NCBI GenBank assembly: GCA_019973155.2
Contig: BPQB01000004.1
Span: forward strand, 558,001 to 622,000
DNA: 64,000 nucleotides
Origin: Phanerochaete sordida
Lineage: Eukaryota; Basidiomycota; Agaricomycetes; Polyporales; Phanerochaetaceae
Reading direction: 5' to 3'
The position numbers and the translations under genes are program-made. Of the stretch, positions 22,172 to 34,932 are shown piece by piece. Numbering within the stretch: the first letter of the stretch is position 1; each line of letters starts with the position of its first letter. Below the pieces are notes generated by a model. That model was not told where the DNA came from. It saw nothing but the letters and a program-made list of their open reading frames with translations, and did no database searches.

Positions 22172-23568
22172 ATGAAGGTGGTCGTGACGAGGAACCTGGG
22201 GCCGGATGTCATGCCTTTGCTGCAGGAGAGGAAGGAGCTCGACGTGCGTGTTACTGCAGTTGCCCTGCATCAGAGTGTTCTCAGTAGCCGAACTAGCTCG
22301 TTGTTTGGCCAGAGGACAGACCTTGCGAGCGCGAATGGTTCCTACAGAATGTACCTGGAGCGACAGGCGTCATTGTGATGCTTTCAGACAAGGTGTGCCC
22401 GTGGCGACTCTACTGTACCATGTGCGGCGCGTTGACCCCAGCCAGGTGAACCAGGAGCTGTATGAAGCAGGTGCGAAAGACAGCCACTACCCGTGAAGTT
22501 ACGTAGGAATAACACCTCGAATGTGCAGCCGGGCCTACTCTCAAGATAGTCTCTACGATGTCTGTGGGATATGGTATGTGGCGCCGTTCGCCTCTTGGCT
22601 CCTTCTCACGCAAGTGCGCCTGTAGAGCACATAGATCTACAGGGCGCAGCCCAACGGAACATCAGAGTGGGCTACACTCCAGACGTCCTGACTGACGCAG
22701 GTATGCCCTCACGTATAAACCAGCGAGAATGCACCAGCTGACTCGGGTACGCAGTTGCGGACATCTCCATCATGCTGGCCCTCATGGCAGGCCGCAATGT
22801 GAGGGAGACGACCGAGTTGGTCGCGCGTGGCGACGTAAGTACCAGCTCTCCGCCCTCACCGAGCCGCTGACCGAGCTCTCTGCAGTGGCCAAACACCGCC
22901 TGGGCGCCATACGGCTTCGTCGGGCCCCAGCTGAGCGCAAACTGGGTACACCCCACGCGCACGGCCGGCTTCCTCGGCTTCGGGCGCATCTCGAAAGCTA
23001 CGCTCGCGCGGCTCGTCCCCTTCGGCTTCACCGACTGCGTGTACACCTCCAACCCCTCCTCCACGCCCAACCCCGCCGCCGACGCGGAGACCGCGCGCAC
23101 GTACGGCCTGCGCAGCGTGCGGCGCGTCGGCCTGCCCGAGCTCGCCGCACAGAGCGACGTCGTGTTCGTGCTCGCGCCCGGCGGCGCCGCGACGCACCAC
23201 GTCGTCGATGCGGCGTTCCTGCGCGGCATGAAGAGCACCGCGGTGCTCGTCAACACCGCGCGCGGCACGCTCGTCGACTCGGACGCGCTCGCGACCGCGC
23301 TCCGCGAGCGCTGGATCTGGGGCGCCGGCGTCGACGTCGTCGAGGGCGAGCCACACGTCGGACGCGAGCACCCGCTCGTTCGCGAGCCGAGGTGCGTGTT
23401 GCGTGGGGCTGATTGGTGGGCGTGGGCTGACCGCCGCGCAGGTGTGTCGTGCTCCCGCACATCGCGAGCGCGACGATCGAGACGCGCCTGGGCATGGCGA
23501 CGACGGCGGCGAAGAACCTGCTCGGCGCGCTCTTTGGGGAAGCTATGCCTGCGGAGGTGCAGATGTAG
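22172..23568 (+). CDS. NAD(P)-dependent 2-hydroxyacid dehydrogenase (glyoxylate/hydroxypyruvate reductase type)
   Basis: A multi-exon gene starting MKVVVTRNLGPDVMPLL. It reads VSTMSVGYEHIDL and VGYTPDVLTDAVADI, the usual N-terminal motifs of this family. TAGFLGFGRI follows as the dinucleotide-binding loop. The catalytic residues are all visible: Arg in NTARGTLVD, Glu in VDVVEGEP and His in LPHIASAT. The end is PAEVQM then a stop at 23566-23568. The family reduces glyoxylate, hydroxypyruvate or related 2-oxoacids. The gene lies between the two P450 arrays, so a role in the same pathway is possible but not shown. First intron 22244-22296. The block between TPDVLTDA and the Rossmann loop is well conserved and intact. 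Confidence 0.88.
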
Positions 23569-23689
23569 CCCGCATCGCGCGGTAGACACATGTACGTGCG
23601 CCAGTGCACGGCGCTGCTCAGGTGCGATGGCAGAAATCTGACTGCACACCGTCTAGGTTCGTAGCTGTATCACTCTGCGCGCCGCATCG

Positions 23690-25520
23690 GCGTCCGCATT
23701 GCACAATGTCTCACATGCGCTACCTGTGTGTACTGCTGCGAGCGGGGATCTGCGTTCTCGATGCGTGAGCCCTGGGCCAGCTGACCGCCCGCACACCCAC
23801 ATCCCGCCCGCATCATTGACACGTAGGCGCGCGGAGGGAAGCGCGCGCAGGAGGATGGGCGTTCTCCTTTGTACTGAGGTAGGGTGCACGGGAGAATCCT
23901 GCAGAATGCGCGCGTCACGGTGCAGCTCTAGCGTATCCCAGGGTCTGAAAGGGTCTGAGGAGCTTATTGTCTGCTGAGCCGGCTGGTGATCCCCAGCCTC
24001 AGCGCGCTCGGCAGGGCTCCCGACTGGTGTGCCGAGCCCAAGACTTTCCGTTCCCAAGCGAAACCCTCCAGCATGCGCAGAACAACCGTACTGGCCCTGC
24101 TCGGAGCGAGCGCACACGTGATTGTAAGCTTTCTGCTCGATCCTTAGGACTGCGGGCTCATGTTCAGGCTTTCTGCTCTGGCAACAGCTTCCGCGGACCC
24201 TGTGGCGCGTCACGGGAGGAATTGCGAGGGTATACTCTGAAATCGCGCAGGACCATTTCCAAACCATAGGCAACGTTTATGTCCTCACTAGGTGCAGCCC
24301 GCTGGCTCGTAAATCATGCTTGGGATTCATACACCATAGTCACTCGCGCTCTTCTCTTCGCAACCGTGTATGTCATGGAAGCTCCGGGGGCTAAATCAGC
24401 GTGGCGAGCCTCGCTGTGGCATGTAGGTACTCTACACCGATACTCGGAGATCATGTCTAATCACCGCCTCAGAGACTCAGATTGGCTTTGCAAAGGCTAT
24501 CCCATCTTCGACACGCTGTCGGAGGCCATCCGGAGGAGTGCGCACAGGTCAGCCAGCGTATACACGTCTTCCGCGACTTGGCCTCCGACGAGGCTATGCG
24601 CACTTCGTGCTTTCGCGTTCGCTTAGAGCCCATTGCGGCGTGATGACTCACAGCCATTACGGGTTACGCCCCCGGTAGAATGAAGGATGACCATGCCATC
24701 AACAAACCTGAGCGTACTGGGGATCTAGCTGCGAAAGACGTCGCGAAATGAGAACGTAGTGAGTACATAGACCTGAGCTAGTGAAACATTGCTGGCGTGC
24801 ACTTACTGGTGTGCAACCCAGTGACTCATATCAAGTCATGGACCGCTCAATGTGGTATGTGATTTACCAGCTAGAAAGGGTCTGGAACTCAGTATTGCGT
24901 TCTTTCAGCCGGCTTTAGAGACACGAGCCACCCGCTGTGTAACTGTTACGTCGATATATCGAAGTGCCGCCGTAATGACAGGATGGCACACTGACAGCTT
25001 TCCGCGCGAACCATTCCTCCCAGCCCGAAATGGCGGTCAATGAGGAGTGCGCGCAGCTGATAAGAGATCGCGATCTTACGTCCGATGCGCAGCGGACAGG
25101 CGTTGGGCCTGCGAATCGAACTCAAACATCGGATCCGAGGCAAGTCCCGGCGCCGCCTGCCCCGACACTCAACGCGAGACTAGAACGCGCTAGACAGGCG
25201 CGCTTGGCACGCCGCCTACACGCGTCCATGGTACCCTCCGCCGCTCCCGTGCGAGCTGCAGGGGCAATGCACAGCGCTGGGGGCGGGATCGTGCCGTGTG
25301 CTGCGCGTGTGTGAGTGCTGGTTCTCGCCGAGATGACATCCCGCTAACTCTGTTCCACTACAGCCACAGCACCCGTCCGGCCCACCGATGCCGGCGTCAT
25401 TCCCAGCATGCGCCACCGCGATGCTGGGGACGCATTAAGCTCCAAGGTATAAATGCCAGCCATCTCAGGGATGATTTACTCACCTCTGCCCCCTTCGCTT
25501 TATCCCTTTCTTTCTGCACC
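23690..25520 (+). repeat. Upstream copy of a duplicated block (with P450-5)
   Basis: No gene is seen in it. Blocks here recur in order at 27890-29692: GAGGAtGGGCGTTCTCCTT near 23850 and 28010, GCGCGCGTCACGGTGC near 23905 and 28065, a stretch near 24540-24660 and 28860-29000, and one near 25240 and 29420. The pair of blocks carries P450-5 and P450-6. A TATA box (TATAAA, 25448-25453) lies 73 bp before the P450-5 ATG. Confidence 0.7.
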
Positions 25521-27584
25521 ATGTTCAGCGGGCTGACGTATTTCAACTTCGCATTGGGGGGCCTCGCCGTTGTCCTCCTCCAGACATACATTTCGCGGAG
25601 CAGGCAGCGCGCACGCTACCCTCCAGGCCCGAAGGGGCTCCCCGTCATCGGGAATGTGCTCGACATGCCCAAGGAGCACGAGTGGCTCACGTTCGCAAGC
25701 TGGGGCGAGAAGTACGGTGCGTGCTCACCCCAGCCTGTGCAGCTGTCACCGACTAACGGCGCCTTCCCAGGCGACATCGTCTACCTCAGCCTGCTCGGGC
25801 AGCCCATGGTCGTCCTCAACTCCGCGAAACACGCCGTCGCACTCCTCGACAAGCGCAGCAACATCTACTCTGACCGTCCGGTGCTCACCATGGGCGGCGA
25901 GCTCGTGGGTTGGAACAAGATCCTCGCGCTGGTGCCCTACGGCGAGCGCTTCCGCGAGTACCGAAGGTTCATGGCGAAGCTTGTGGGGACCAAGACGCAA
26001 ATGGAGCGGCACCTCCCACTCGTCGAGCACGAGACGCGCAACTTCCTGAGGCGGATCCTCCGGCATCCTGACAATGTCGCAGCGAACATCCGCAAGTAAG
26101 CTTGCTCTGTTCGTCACCCGCTTCGCATGCCCTGACAAGCCTGGAACCTACAGAACCGCTGGCGCGGTCATCCTCACGCTGTCGCACGGGTACAAGATCC
26201 AGGAGGAGAACGACCCGTACGTCGCGCTCGTGGACCGCGCGATGCAGCAGTTCACCATCGCGACGACGCCCGGCGCGTTCCTCGTCGATGTGTTCCCGCT
26301 CCTGCGGCACGTCCCTGCTTGGTTCCCTGGCGCTTCGTTCAAGGTCAAGGCGCGGGAGTGGAAGGACACGCTGGAGACTATGGCAGATGTACCACACACA
26401 TACGTCAAGGAGCAGATGGTCAGTTCCTTGCCTGTTCGTCGGCGGTGCCTGCTCACAGGCCTGCAGGCGAACAACGCAGAGATCCCGAACTTTACCTCGG
26501 AGTTGCTGCGCGATGAGAAGATAGATGATGAGAAGGAGTTCAACATCAAGTGGTCTGCAGCATCGCTGTACTCAGGTACGCCCGCGTCACGCCTCGCGCC
26601 TTATCGCCGCTCATCCACAGCACGCTTGTAGGTGGTGCAGATACGGTACGTAGACATTTCACTGGGGTCACGCGCCACGCTTACCCATGACCTGCAGACC
26701 GTGTCGGCCATCCACACCTTCTTCCTCACGATGGTCCTCTTCCCGCATGTCCAGAAATGCGCCCAGGCGGAAATCGATTCTGTCATTGGAAGTGACCGGC
26801 TGCCTACGTTCGCAGATCGGCCGAACCTGCCCTACGTCGAGGGCGTGTTCAAGGAGGCGCTGCGCTGGCATCCCATCGGCCCCCTAGGTACGTCGGCTAC
26901 GAATCAAATCCCTCACGTGCTGACGTGCCTGTGCAGGCCTGCCGCATAGACTCACGCAGGATGACGTGTACGAGGGCTACCTGCTGCCCAAGGGCACGCT
27001 GCTTATCGCCAATATTTGGTTTGTGATCCCTTGTCTCTGCGTATATGCCCTTCTGATGTGGCGCACAGGAAATTCCTTCATGACCCAGAGGTGTACCCGA
27101 ATCCGTCGGACTTCGACCCCATGCGGCATTGTCCTGAAGATGGCAAGGCAGCGGCGCCCGACCCGCGCAACTACTGCTTCGGGTTTGGTCGACGGTGCGT
27201 CTTCATGTCATTCGCAGCAGAGCTTCCTCTTACCGGATTTGATTTCGTTAGGATATGCCCAGGTAAGCTCGACGCTGACACCCCGGGTTTGCTCGCGCTG
27301 ACCCCCAGTAGGACTCCATCTCGCCGACGCCTCTGTCTGGCTTGCGTGCGCGATGGTGCTCGCTGCGTTTGACATCGAGAAACCTGTCGTCGACGGAAAA
27401 GTCATCGAAATTCACCCTGAATACACGAGCGGGACCGTCAGGTGCGCTATCATGTCCCTTTCAACGTCTCAAGGGTACGACTAAGCGGTACATCTTCAGC
27501 CACCCGAAGCCGTTCAAGTGCACCATCAAGCCTCGGTCATCGAGAGCAAGGGCTCTGATCGTCGGTGACGAGGAGCAGGCGTGA
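25521..27584 (+). CDS. Cytochrome P450 monooxygenase 5
   Basis: Eleven exons give 510 residues. Exon boundaries are 25521-25716, 25771-26095, 26154-26418, 26467-26575, 26632-26645, 26698-26887, 26937-27018, 27069-27194, 27252-27262, 27312-27441 and 27500-27584. An anchor helix (FNFALGGLAVVLLQTYI) is followed by YPPGPKGLP (33-41). GGADT falls at about 299-303, ExxR at 356-359 (KEALRW), and the heme ligand is Cys438 in FGFGRRICPG. The 14-nt and 11-nt exons carry GGADT and the heme Cys. It is a near twin of P450-6, with the opposite orientation to P450-1 to -4. A monooxygenase of unknown substrate. Confidence 0.92.
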
Positions 27585-27889
27585 CTCAAGCAGGCCTGTC
27601 GCCTGGAATGACCACGGACTATCCTTATTTTTTATACGCTATGCTCATGATTCAGATGTATATGATACCCCGACGCCACCCTCTGCAAATCCGCGTTTTA
27701 TGTCAATCTAGCTCAAAACTGGGCTTCTGCTCAGGCTCCTTCCCATGCCGTCCTTCCTAGTGGGACGTCTGTGCGGGCCCTCAGGCCAAACGGCTTGATT
27801 CATGCAACAGCCAGAGTGCGAGGTCCTGCGCTTGGGCCCAGGATGGAAGCAGGTTATATTGAGAAGGTAATTTTCGCACTTACGAGATG
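27585..27889. other. 3' flank of P450-5, nothing seen
   Basis: AT-richer 3' flank ending at the start of the second duplicated block. Confidence 0.5.
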
Positions 27890-29692
27890 GGACTCATCTA
27901 ACGTCGCCCGCAGGTTCGGACGACCTCTCATTCGGAGGTCGGCAAGGAAAGGAGCCTGGGCTGCTGACCGCACCCACACCGCGCTTGCATGATTGGCACG
28001 TAAGCGAGGAGGACGGGCGTTCTCCTTCGCAGTGAGGCAGGGCGCATGGGAAAATCCTGCCGGACGCGCGCGTCACGGTGCTGCGCCGTCATGCTCCAGG
28101 GTCTAGCTGATGAGGCTGGTGTTCACCCCACCGCCTGCGCGCTCGGCAGGTATTTCGACCAGCGTGCCGTGCGCAAGAGCTCCTACGGCCAAGCGAGACC
28201 GTATAGCATGCGCAGGATAACTATACCGACCCTGCTCGGAGCGAGCGCATGCATGATTACGCTTCCTGCGCCGTGCTCAGGACTGCGGGCTCGCGTTCGG
28301 GCACGCTGAGGGCTAAGACTATCTGCTCTAGGATACAGGTTTCGTGGACCCTACGGCGTGTCAAGAGAAGGGTTGCAGGAGAGCTCTGGTCGAGGTAGGT
28401 CAAGCTTAGCTCACGGGCCGCTGGATTTTGTGCTGATGTCGCCCAGGCCGGCGTCCCTTTCTGAATCCCTCCGCCGCCCAGACATCAATCGCTGGGGCTA
28501 TAGACTTTGCTGTGGCGCGAGACGCACCAAAATGAAGCACTTCCCACGTCGAACACGTCACAATGCATGTGGCGTCGGCACAGCCGGTACGCGCTCTCAT
28601 TTGCGGATAATGCTCACTGTTCTTACGAGGGCCAGCCCACTGGCCCATGCTGGGGACTCGTCCAACGCAAATTATCGTCGATGTTCTTCTCTTTGCCATC
28701 CTGTATGCCATGGTCGCTACTCTGAATTTCTGCCCTTATCTATATCGAGGCACCACGGCACGTAAGCACTCAGATACTGGCGTAGAAGATCGTGTCTGAT
28801 CAATTCAGATTGGCCTCCAGGAGACCATCCTCCTTGAACCCCACCGCCGAGAACCACCTGGCGGAGCGCGCACAGGTCAGTCAGCATATACAAGTCTTCC
28901 CCGACTTGGCCTCCGAGGAGGCTATGCGTACTTCGTGCTTTTGCGTTCGCTTATAAACCATGGCGGCGTGGTGACTCACAGCTATCACGCGTTGCGCCCC
29001 TTGGTAGAGGGCAGCACGTCCGTAGGCCTAGCCATCAACAAGCTTAAACGTACTTGAGATCTTACCATGAAGGTCTTTTGAAAATGAAATCTAGTGAGCA
29101 GGTCTGCGGCAGTGAGATATTGCACTTACTTACGTGCAAACTAGTGTTCTATATCACGCCATGGACTGCTGGCAATGCAGTATGTGCTCCCCCAGCTGTG
29201 AAGGGTCTAGTGCTCAGCTAAGCATTCCATTCTTTCAGCCGGCTGTAGTGGCACGAGCCACCTGCTTCATAACTACTACGTCGAGATCTCGAGGACTCGC
29301 CGTAATGACACGGTATCGCACTGACACCTTCGGCGCGAGCCATCCAACGCCAGACCTACGCCAGAACGCGCTAGACAGCCGCGCCTGACGCGCCCCCTGC
29401 AGCCTCACCCTCCCCGCTCCCTCGCGAGCTGCAGGGGCACTGCACAGCGCCGGGGACGGGACTCCACGGCGTGCTGCGCGTGTGCAAGTGCTGGTTCTCG
29501 CCGAGATGACGTTCCGCTAACTATGTCCCACTACAGACGCAAATCCTGCCCGTCCCACCGATGCCGACACCAGTTTCAGCGTGCCGCATCTCGATTCAGA
29601 GCAAGCATTAAGCTCCAAGATATAAATGTGTCCCATCCCAAGGACGATTTATTTACCTTTCCCCCTTCACATTCTCCCTTTCTTTCTGCATC
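27890..29692 (+). repeat. Downstream copy of the duplicated block (with P450-6)
   Basis: Counterpart of 23690-25520. It holds the P450-6 promoter with TATAAA at 29621-29626, 72 bp before the ATG. The proximal 200 bp keep the P450-5 promoter almost unchanged (GGTTCTCGCCGAGATGAC). No gene is seen in it. Confidence 0.7.
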
Positions 29693-31766
29693 ATGTTCAG
29701 CGGCCTGACGTATTTCAACTTCGCGCTGGTGGGCCTCGCCGTTGTCCTCCTCCGGACATACATATCGCGGAGCAGGCAGCGCGCACGCTACCCTCCGGGC
29801 CCAAAGGGGCTCCCCGTCATCGGGAATGTGCTCGACATGCCCAAGGAGCACGAGTGGCTCACGTTCGCAAGCTGGGGCGAGAAGTACGGTATGCAGCCAC
29901 CCAGTCTCACCCGCTGTCACCGACTGACAGCGCTTCCCCAGGCGACATCGTCTACCTCAGCCTGCTCGGGCAGCCCATGGTCATTCTCAACTCCGCGAAA
30001 CACGCCGTCGCACTCCTCGACAAGCGTAGCAACATCTACTCCGACCGCCCGGTGCTGGCCATGGCCGGAGAGCTCGTGGGGTGGAGCCAGCTCCTCGCGC
30101 TCCTGCCGTACGGCGAACGCTTCCGCGAGTACCGCAGGTTTATGGCGAAGCTCATCGGGAGCAAGACGCACATGGTGCGGCACCTCCCGCTCGTCGAGCA
30201 CGAGACGCGTAGCTTCCTGAGGCGGCTCCTCCGGCATCCCGACGCCGTCACAGCGGACATCCGCAAGTACGCTTGCTTCGTTCGTCGCACGCTTCGCATA
30301 CACTGATAGCTCTGGGACCTGCAGGACCGCCGGCGCGATCATCCTCACACTGTCGTATGGCTACGAGATTCAGGAGGAGTGCGACCCGTACGTCGCGCTC
30401 GTGAACGCCGCGATGGAGCAATTCGCCACCGCGATGACGCCCGGCGCGTTCCTCGTCGACGTGTTCCCGCTCTTGCGGTACGTCCCTGCGTGGTTTCCCG
30501 GCGCGTCGTTCAAGGCGAAGGCGAGGGTGTGGAAGGACACGCTGCATACCATGGCAGACGTGCCGCACAAATTCGTCAAGGAGCAGATGGTCGGTTCTTT
30601 GCCCCGGGTACGGCGGGGATACTTGCTGACAAGGCTGCAGGCGAACAACGCAGAGATCCCGAACTTCACTTCGGAGTTGCTGCGCGATGAGAAGATGGAC
30701 GACGAGAAGGAGTTCAACATCAAGTGGTCTGCAGCATCGCTGTACTCAGGTACGCTCACGTCACGTCTCGCGCTTTATCGCTGCTGAGCCCTAGTACGTC
30801 TCTAGGTGGCGCAGACACGGTACGCTGAGATCCCACTTTCAGCCACGCGACGCGCTCATTCCCGGCTTGCAGACCGTGTCGGCCATACACACCTTCATCC
30901 TCACGATGGCGCTCTTCCCGCACGCCCAGAAGCGCGCCCAAGCGGAAATCGACGCGGTCATTGGAGGCGACCGGCTGCCTACGTTCGCGGATCGGTCGAG
31001 TCTGCCCTATGTCGAGGGTCTGTACAAGGAGGTGCTGCGCTGGCATCCCGTCGGCCCTCTGGGTGAGTTGACTGGCGTTGGGATGCCTGCACGTGCTGAC
31101 GTGCTGGCGTGTGTGTGCAGGCCTAACGCATAGGCTCACGCAAGATGACGAGTACGAGGGCTACCTGCTCCCCAAGGGCACGCTGGTTATCGCGAACATC
31201 TGGTTTGCGATTCGCCCTCTCTGCGTATATAGCCCTTCTGATGTGGCGCACAGGAAATTCATGCATGACCCAGAGGTGTACCCTAACCCGTCGGAATTCG
31301 ACCCAATGCGGCACTGCCCTGACGATGGCAAGGCAGCGGCGCCCGACCCGCGCAACTACTGCTTCGGGTTTGGCAGACGGTACGTTCTTGTTCAGCTCAG
31401 AGGGTAGCGCCCTCTTACCAAGCTGCATTTTGCTAGGATATGCCCAGGTGCGCTCGCCGCTGGCAACCCGAATTTGCTCGCACTGACTTGGACTAGGACT
31501 TCATCTCGCCGACGCCTCGGTATGGCTTGCATGCGCGATGGTGCTCGCTACATTCGACATCGAAAAACCTGTCGTCGACGGGAAGGTCGTGGAGATCCAC
31601 CCTGAGTTCACAAGCGGGACTGTCAGGTGCGTCATCACGGCCCTCAAGCTTTCCGAGCGCGACTGAGCGATGAACCTGTAGCCATCCAAAGCCGTTCAAG
31701 TGCACGATCGAGCCTCGGTCGTCGAGAGCCAGGGCTTTGATCGTCGCCGACGAGGAACATGCGTGA
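29693..31766 (+). CDS. Cytochrome P450 monooxygenase 6
   Basis: Tandem duplicate of P450-5 with the same eleven-exon plan. The anchor (FNFALVGLAVVLLRTYI) precedes [14 protein letters not shown] is on a 14-nt exon (30806-30819), KEVLRW is the ExxR element, and FGFGRRICPG has its Cys on an 11-nt exon (31437-31447). The end is [20 protein letters not shown]. All essential motifs are present, so both copies look functional. Start chosen at 29693 because the paralogue starts identically (MFSGLTYFNFAL). Substrate unknown. Confidence 0.92.
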
Positions 31767-32502
31767 CGAAAGCAGGCGTGCCGTTTGGAACGACAATGAA
31801 CTATATTTGTTTCGATATGGGATCCTCATGATTCAGATGTATATCTTACCCTCGGCAAATCCGCGTTTCATGGCTCGGCTCGAGTTGAGCAGGCCCACTG
31901 TATCGCTGTTTGTTATTGGTTTCCATCTGTCCCTGTTAAGTGCCTTCGATTGTCAGCCAGGGCTCGCGACCGGCCAGGAACGGAGGAGCGACTTCGAGGC
32001 TGCTTCGAGGTGATGTTGAGGTGATGGCTGGTTGCATGAAACTCGCAATTGCTGTGCTGATTGACTGTGGCCAATGGCCTGCCGAGTGACCGCGTCAGCG
32101 AAGGCACGTTCGCTGGGCCGGTCCTCGGAGCTATGATGAAGCTCGCTTGTCACTTTCATGTTAGACTCAAGCTCTACTTGTTTTACAGCTACGAACCGCT
32201 CTTTCTCACGCAACTAGACATGAAGGGCTGCAAATACAGCCTCTGGGCACCAGCGCTTCAAGACTTTGACCTCCGAAGTTGCAGCGCCCAACGCTCATGG
32301 TCGATTAGTGTCGCGGGCCAAGACCGCCGCCCCGCCGTTGTTTGTCATCGGAGGGCGCACCGGATGTGCATGATGTTCAGTTTATCTCGGAGGCTGTCGG
32401 CACGAATGACCACTAACCGGGAGCGCAGCCAGCCGCACGACGTATAAGTGCGGCCAGCCCTCCGTAGCGTTCCAATCCGAACTTTGCACGCACCCTCCCT
32501 CT
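31767..32502. other. Intergenic between P450-6 and FAD oxidase 1
   Basis: No gene is seen. A TATA-like box (TATAAG, 32443-32448) lies 60 bp before the next ATG. Confidence 0.5.
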
Positions 32503-34932
32503 ATGAAGATGTCCGACAGCCTCTGGCCGTCTACCGGGTTTGGGGCCATGCTCGCGCTCATGTCCGACCTCACGGGCACGTACGCGCACCCGCCCGTGCT
32601 GGGCGTCGACTGGAGCGAGTGGACCGCGCTCAACGCGTCCATCGGCGGGCAGCTGCGCCTCTCCACGCCCTTCGAGCTCCCGTGCTTCGCGTCCTTCGAG
32701 GGACACGCCCTACCGCCGGACTCTGCTGCGTGCGCGGCCGTCCAGGCAAACTATACCGACGCGCCGTTCCGCGTCGCGCAGTTTGGCGCGGCCATGAACG
32801 TGAGTGCAGGCACGTTCGGTGGGCGGTCGCAATGGCTAACGCGCGTACCAGGCGCAATGGGAGACATGCCAATCGACGGGCGCGAAGTGCCTTCTTGACG
32901 ACGCGAACCCGTCCAGTCCCGCGGCGTATCAGGACCAGAACTGCGACATTGGCAACATTGCCCCGCTCCACGTGCGTACTGCCTCGATCTCGCTGGTCTG
33001 AGCGTAGGGCTGAACGTGGCGCAGATTGATGTTCGCGCTGCTGAGCACGTCCAAGCCGCGTATGAGTTCTCAAGCAAGCACGGCGTCAGGCTGTCTGTGA
33101 AGAACACCGGACACGATTACGCAGGTCGCTCTTCCGGACACAACACTCTTGGTCTTTGGGTAGGTCACCTTCTCCTCTTCGCTTCTCGCAATTAATAGAG
33201 TGCTTCCAGGTCTCCACTCTCAATAAAGACCTGGTAAGGCTTTCATGGTCCGCGTCTAGTCGGATAAAATAACGACGGTCTACAGATGGCGTTTAGCGAC
33301 GCCTTCGTGCCCGAGCAATGCGATGGCAGCCACAAGGCCATCACCATCGGTGTACGTCTCCGTTCATTTCGTGCGCCTCGATACTAATTGATTGTTCTCA
33401 GGCCGGCGTAAAGATGGAAGACATGTACGCCTTCGCCGACAAACATAACGTGACAGCCATCGGAGGCTACCACAGGACAGTAGCGACCGGGTACTTCCTC
33501 GTACGCCGCAGTCACCCTTTACTCTACGTCTCCCACTGACCTCTGCCCAGGGCGGCGGCCACAGCGTTTTGTCGACAGTCTACGGTCTTGGCGCAGATCG
33601 CGTCGTTCAGATCAAGGTCGTGACTCCCGACGGCAAGTACCGCACGGTGAACAAGTGCCAGGACAGCGACCTCTTCTGGGCTCTGCGCGGCGGTGGCGGG
33701 AGCGCGTTCGGCGTCGTCACTGAGCTCACTGTGACGGTCGAGCCCCAGCTTACCATTCAAGCGTGAGCGCAAGAGTGTCTCATATTCTCCTTGCGCGAGG
33801 CTGACATGAATGATAGAGCTGTTGTCGCATTCCCACCAAGCCCGTCAACCCTGACGGCATGGTACAAGCTTATGGCTGACAACGCACTGGAGTGGTCGAA
33901 TGCGGGCTGGGGAATCCACCTCGTCGTAAGCGTCGTACACAGCACCAGTTCAACATGTAATACGAGCTTACCCTGCGTGGTAGCCTGGCAGTTTCGTCGC
34001 CGTCAACCCGCGTCTGGACAACGCTGCCGCCTCGAAGGCAATGCAGGGTGCCGTCGATCTCGCCAATGCGCAAGGCGGTACGGCGGTCGTCGACGAGCTC
34101 CCCTCGTTCTACGAGTTCTTCACGAAATACGTCGTGGCGACTGAGAATGTGAGTGCGAGTTTCCCCATATCCTAACCCTCCATGCTAACTGGTATGCTGC
34201 AGCCCGTCGGCCCCGAGGTCTTGCCATCGAGCCGGCTGCTGAGCAACTCTCTCTTCGCGACGGAAAGCGGGAAGGCGTCCTTGCTCGCGGCCATCGCGCA
34301 GGTGCCGTCCGCGCTCCCCATCGTCATCGTCGCAAGCAACCCGAACCCTGCGCTTTTCGCGTACGAGGAGGGCTCGACGAGCTTTACGCCTGCCTGGCGC
34401 GACTCCGCTTGGCATGTAAGTTGGTGTTGTGTATGGGATTTGAACCTGGAGTCTCACTAGTGACTGCAGTTCCTCATCGGCGCCGGTTTCGCATACAACA
34501 GCACGTTGGCCGACCGCCAGCAGATGTATACGCTCGCCAGCCAACTCATGCAGCCCTTCCGCGAGCTGACGCCGGGAAGCGGAGCCTACTTCGTGAGTCG
34601 CGCACGAATGTGTTCGGTCCCGCGACTTACCGCCACCCGTCAGAACGAGGCCGACGTGTACGAGCCCAACCATGAACAGTCGTTCTGGGGCTCGAACTAC
34701 GCAAAGCTGGCCGAGGTCAAGAAGAAGTAGTGAGTCGCGGCTTGCTGCGAGAGGTTGTGGGTAACACTCACGTTTCTTCGCTTTGCTTTAGTGACCCTAA
34801 CCACATTATGGATTGCTGGCAATGCGGTACGTGCGAAACGTTGGCTTTTGTACCCTGAGACTAACAAGATGTACTTTAGTGGGATGGAAGGGCGCCTCTG
34901 ACCCCCTGTTCACATGTTACGTGCAAGTGTAG
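32503..34932 (+). CDS. FAD-linked oxidase 1, berberine-bridge-enzyme type
   Basis: Fourteen short exons give about 578 residues. The PCMH-type FAD domain is clear: [14 protein letters not shown] with the FAD-linking His at 169, [25 protein letters not shown]. The C-terminal BBE motif reads [10 protein letters not shown] then KKKYDP. The second covalent anchor, normally a Cys in a GGxC motif, is missing: the site reads GGYHRT (about 235-240). FAD is therefore probably bound through His only. One exon is only 24 nt (33211-33234). The ninth exon must use the acceptor GTGGTAG to stay in frame. The gene may encode a secreted oxidase of alcohols, sugars or a pathway intermediate; the N-terminal signal is weak. 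The ATG at 32503 is followed by another at 32509. Confidence 0.85.

Noticed and set aside
22856..23371. Long minus-strand frame over the dehydrogenase
   Set aside because: Complement of the GC-rich dehydrogenase exon; no family resemblance.
34425..34455. tRNA-like TpsiC sequence (GGATTTGAACC)
   Set aside because: It lies inside a short intron of FAD oxidase 1 and has no acceptor stem or anticodon arm.
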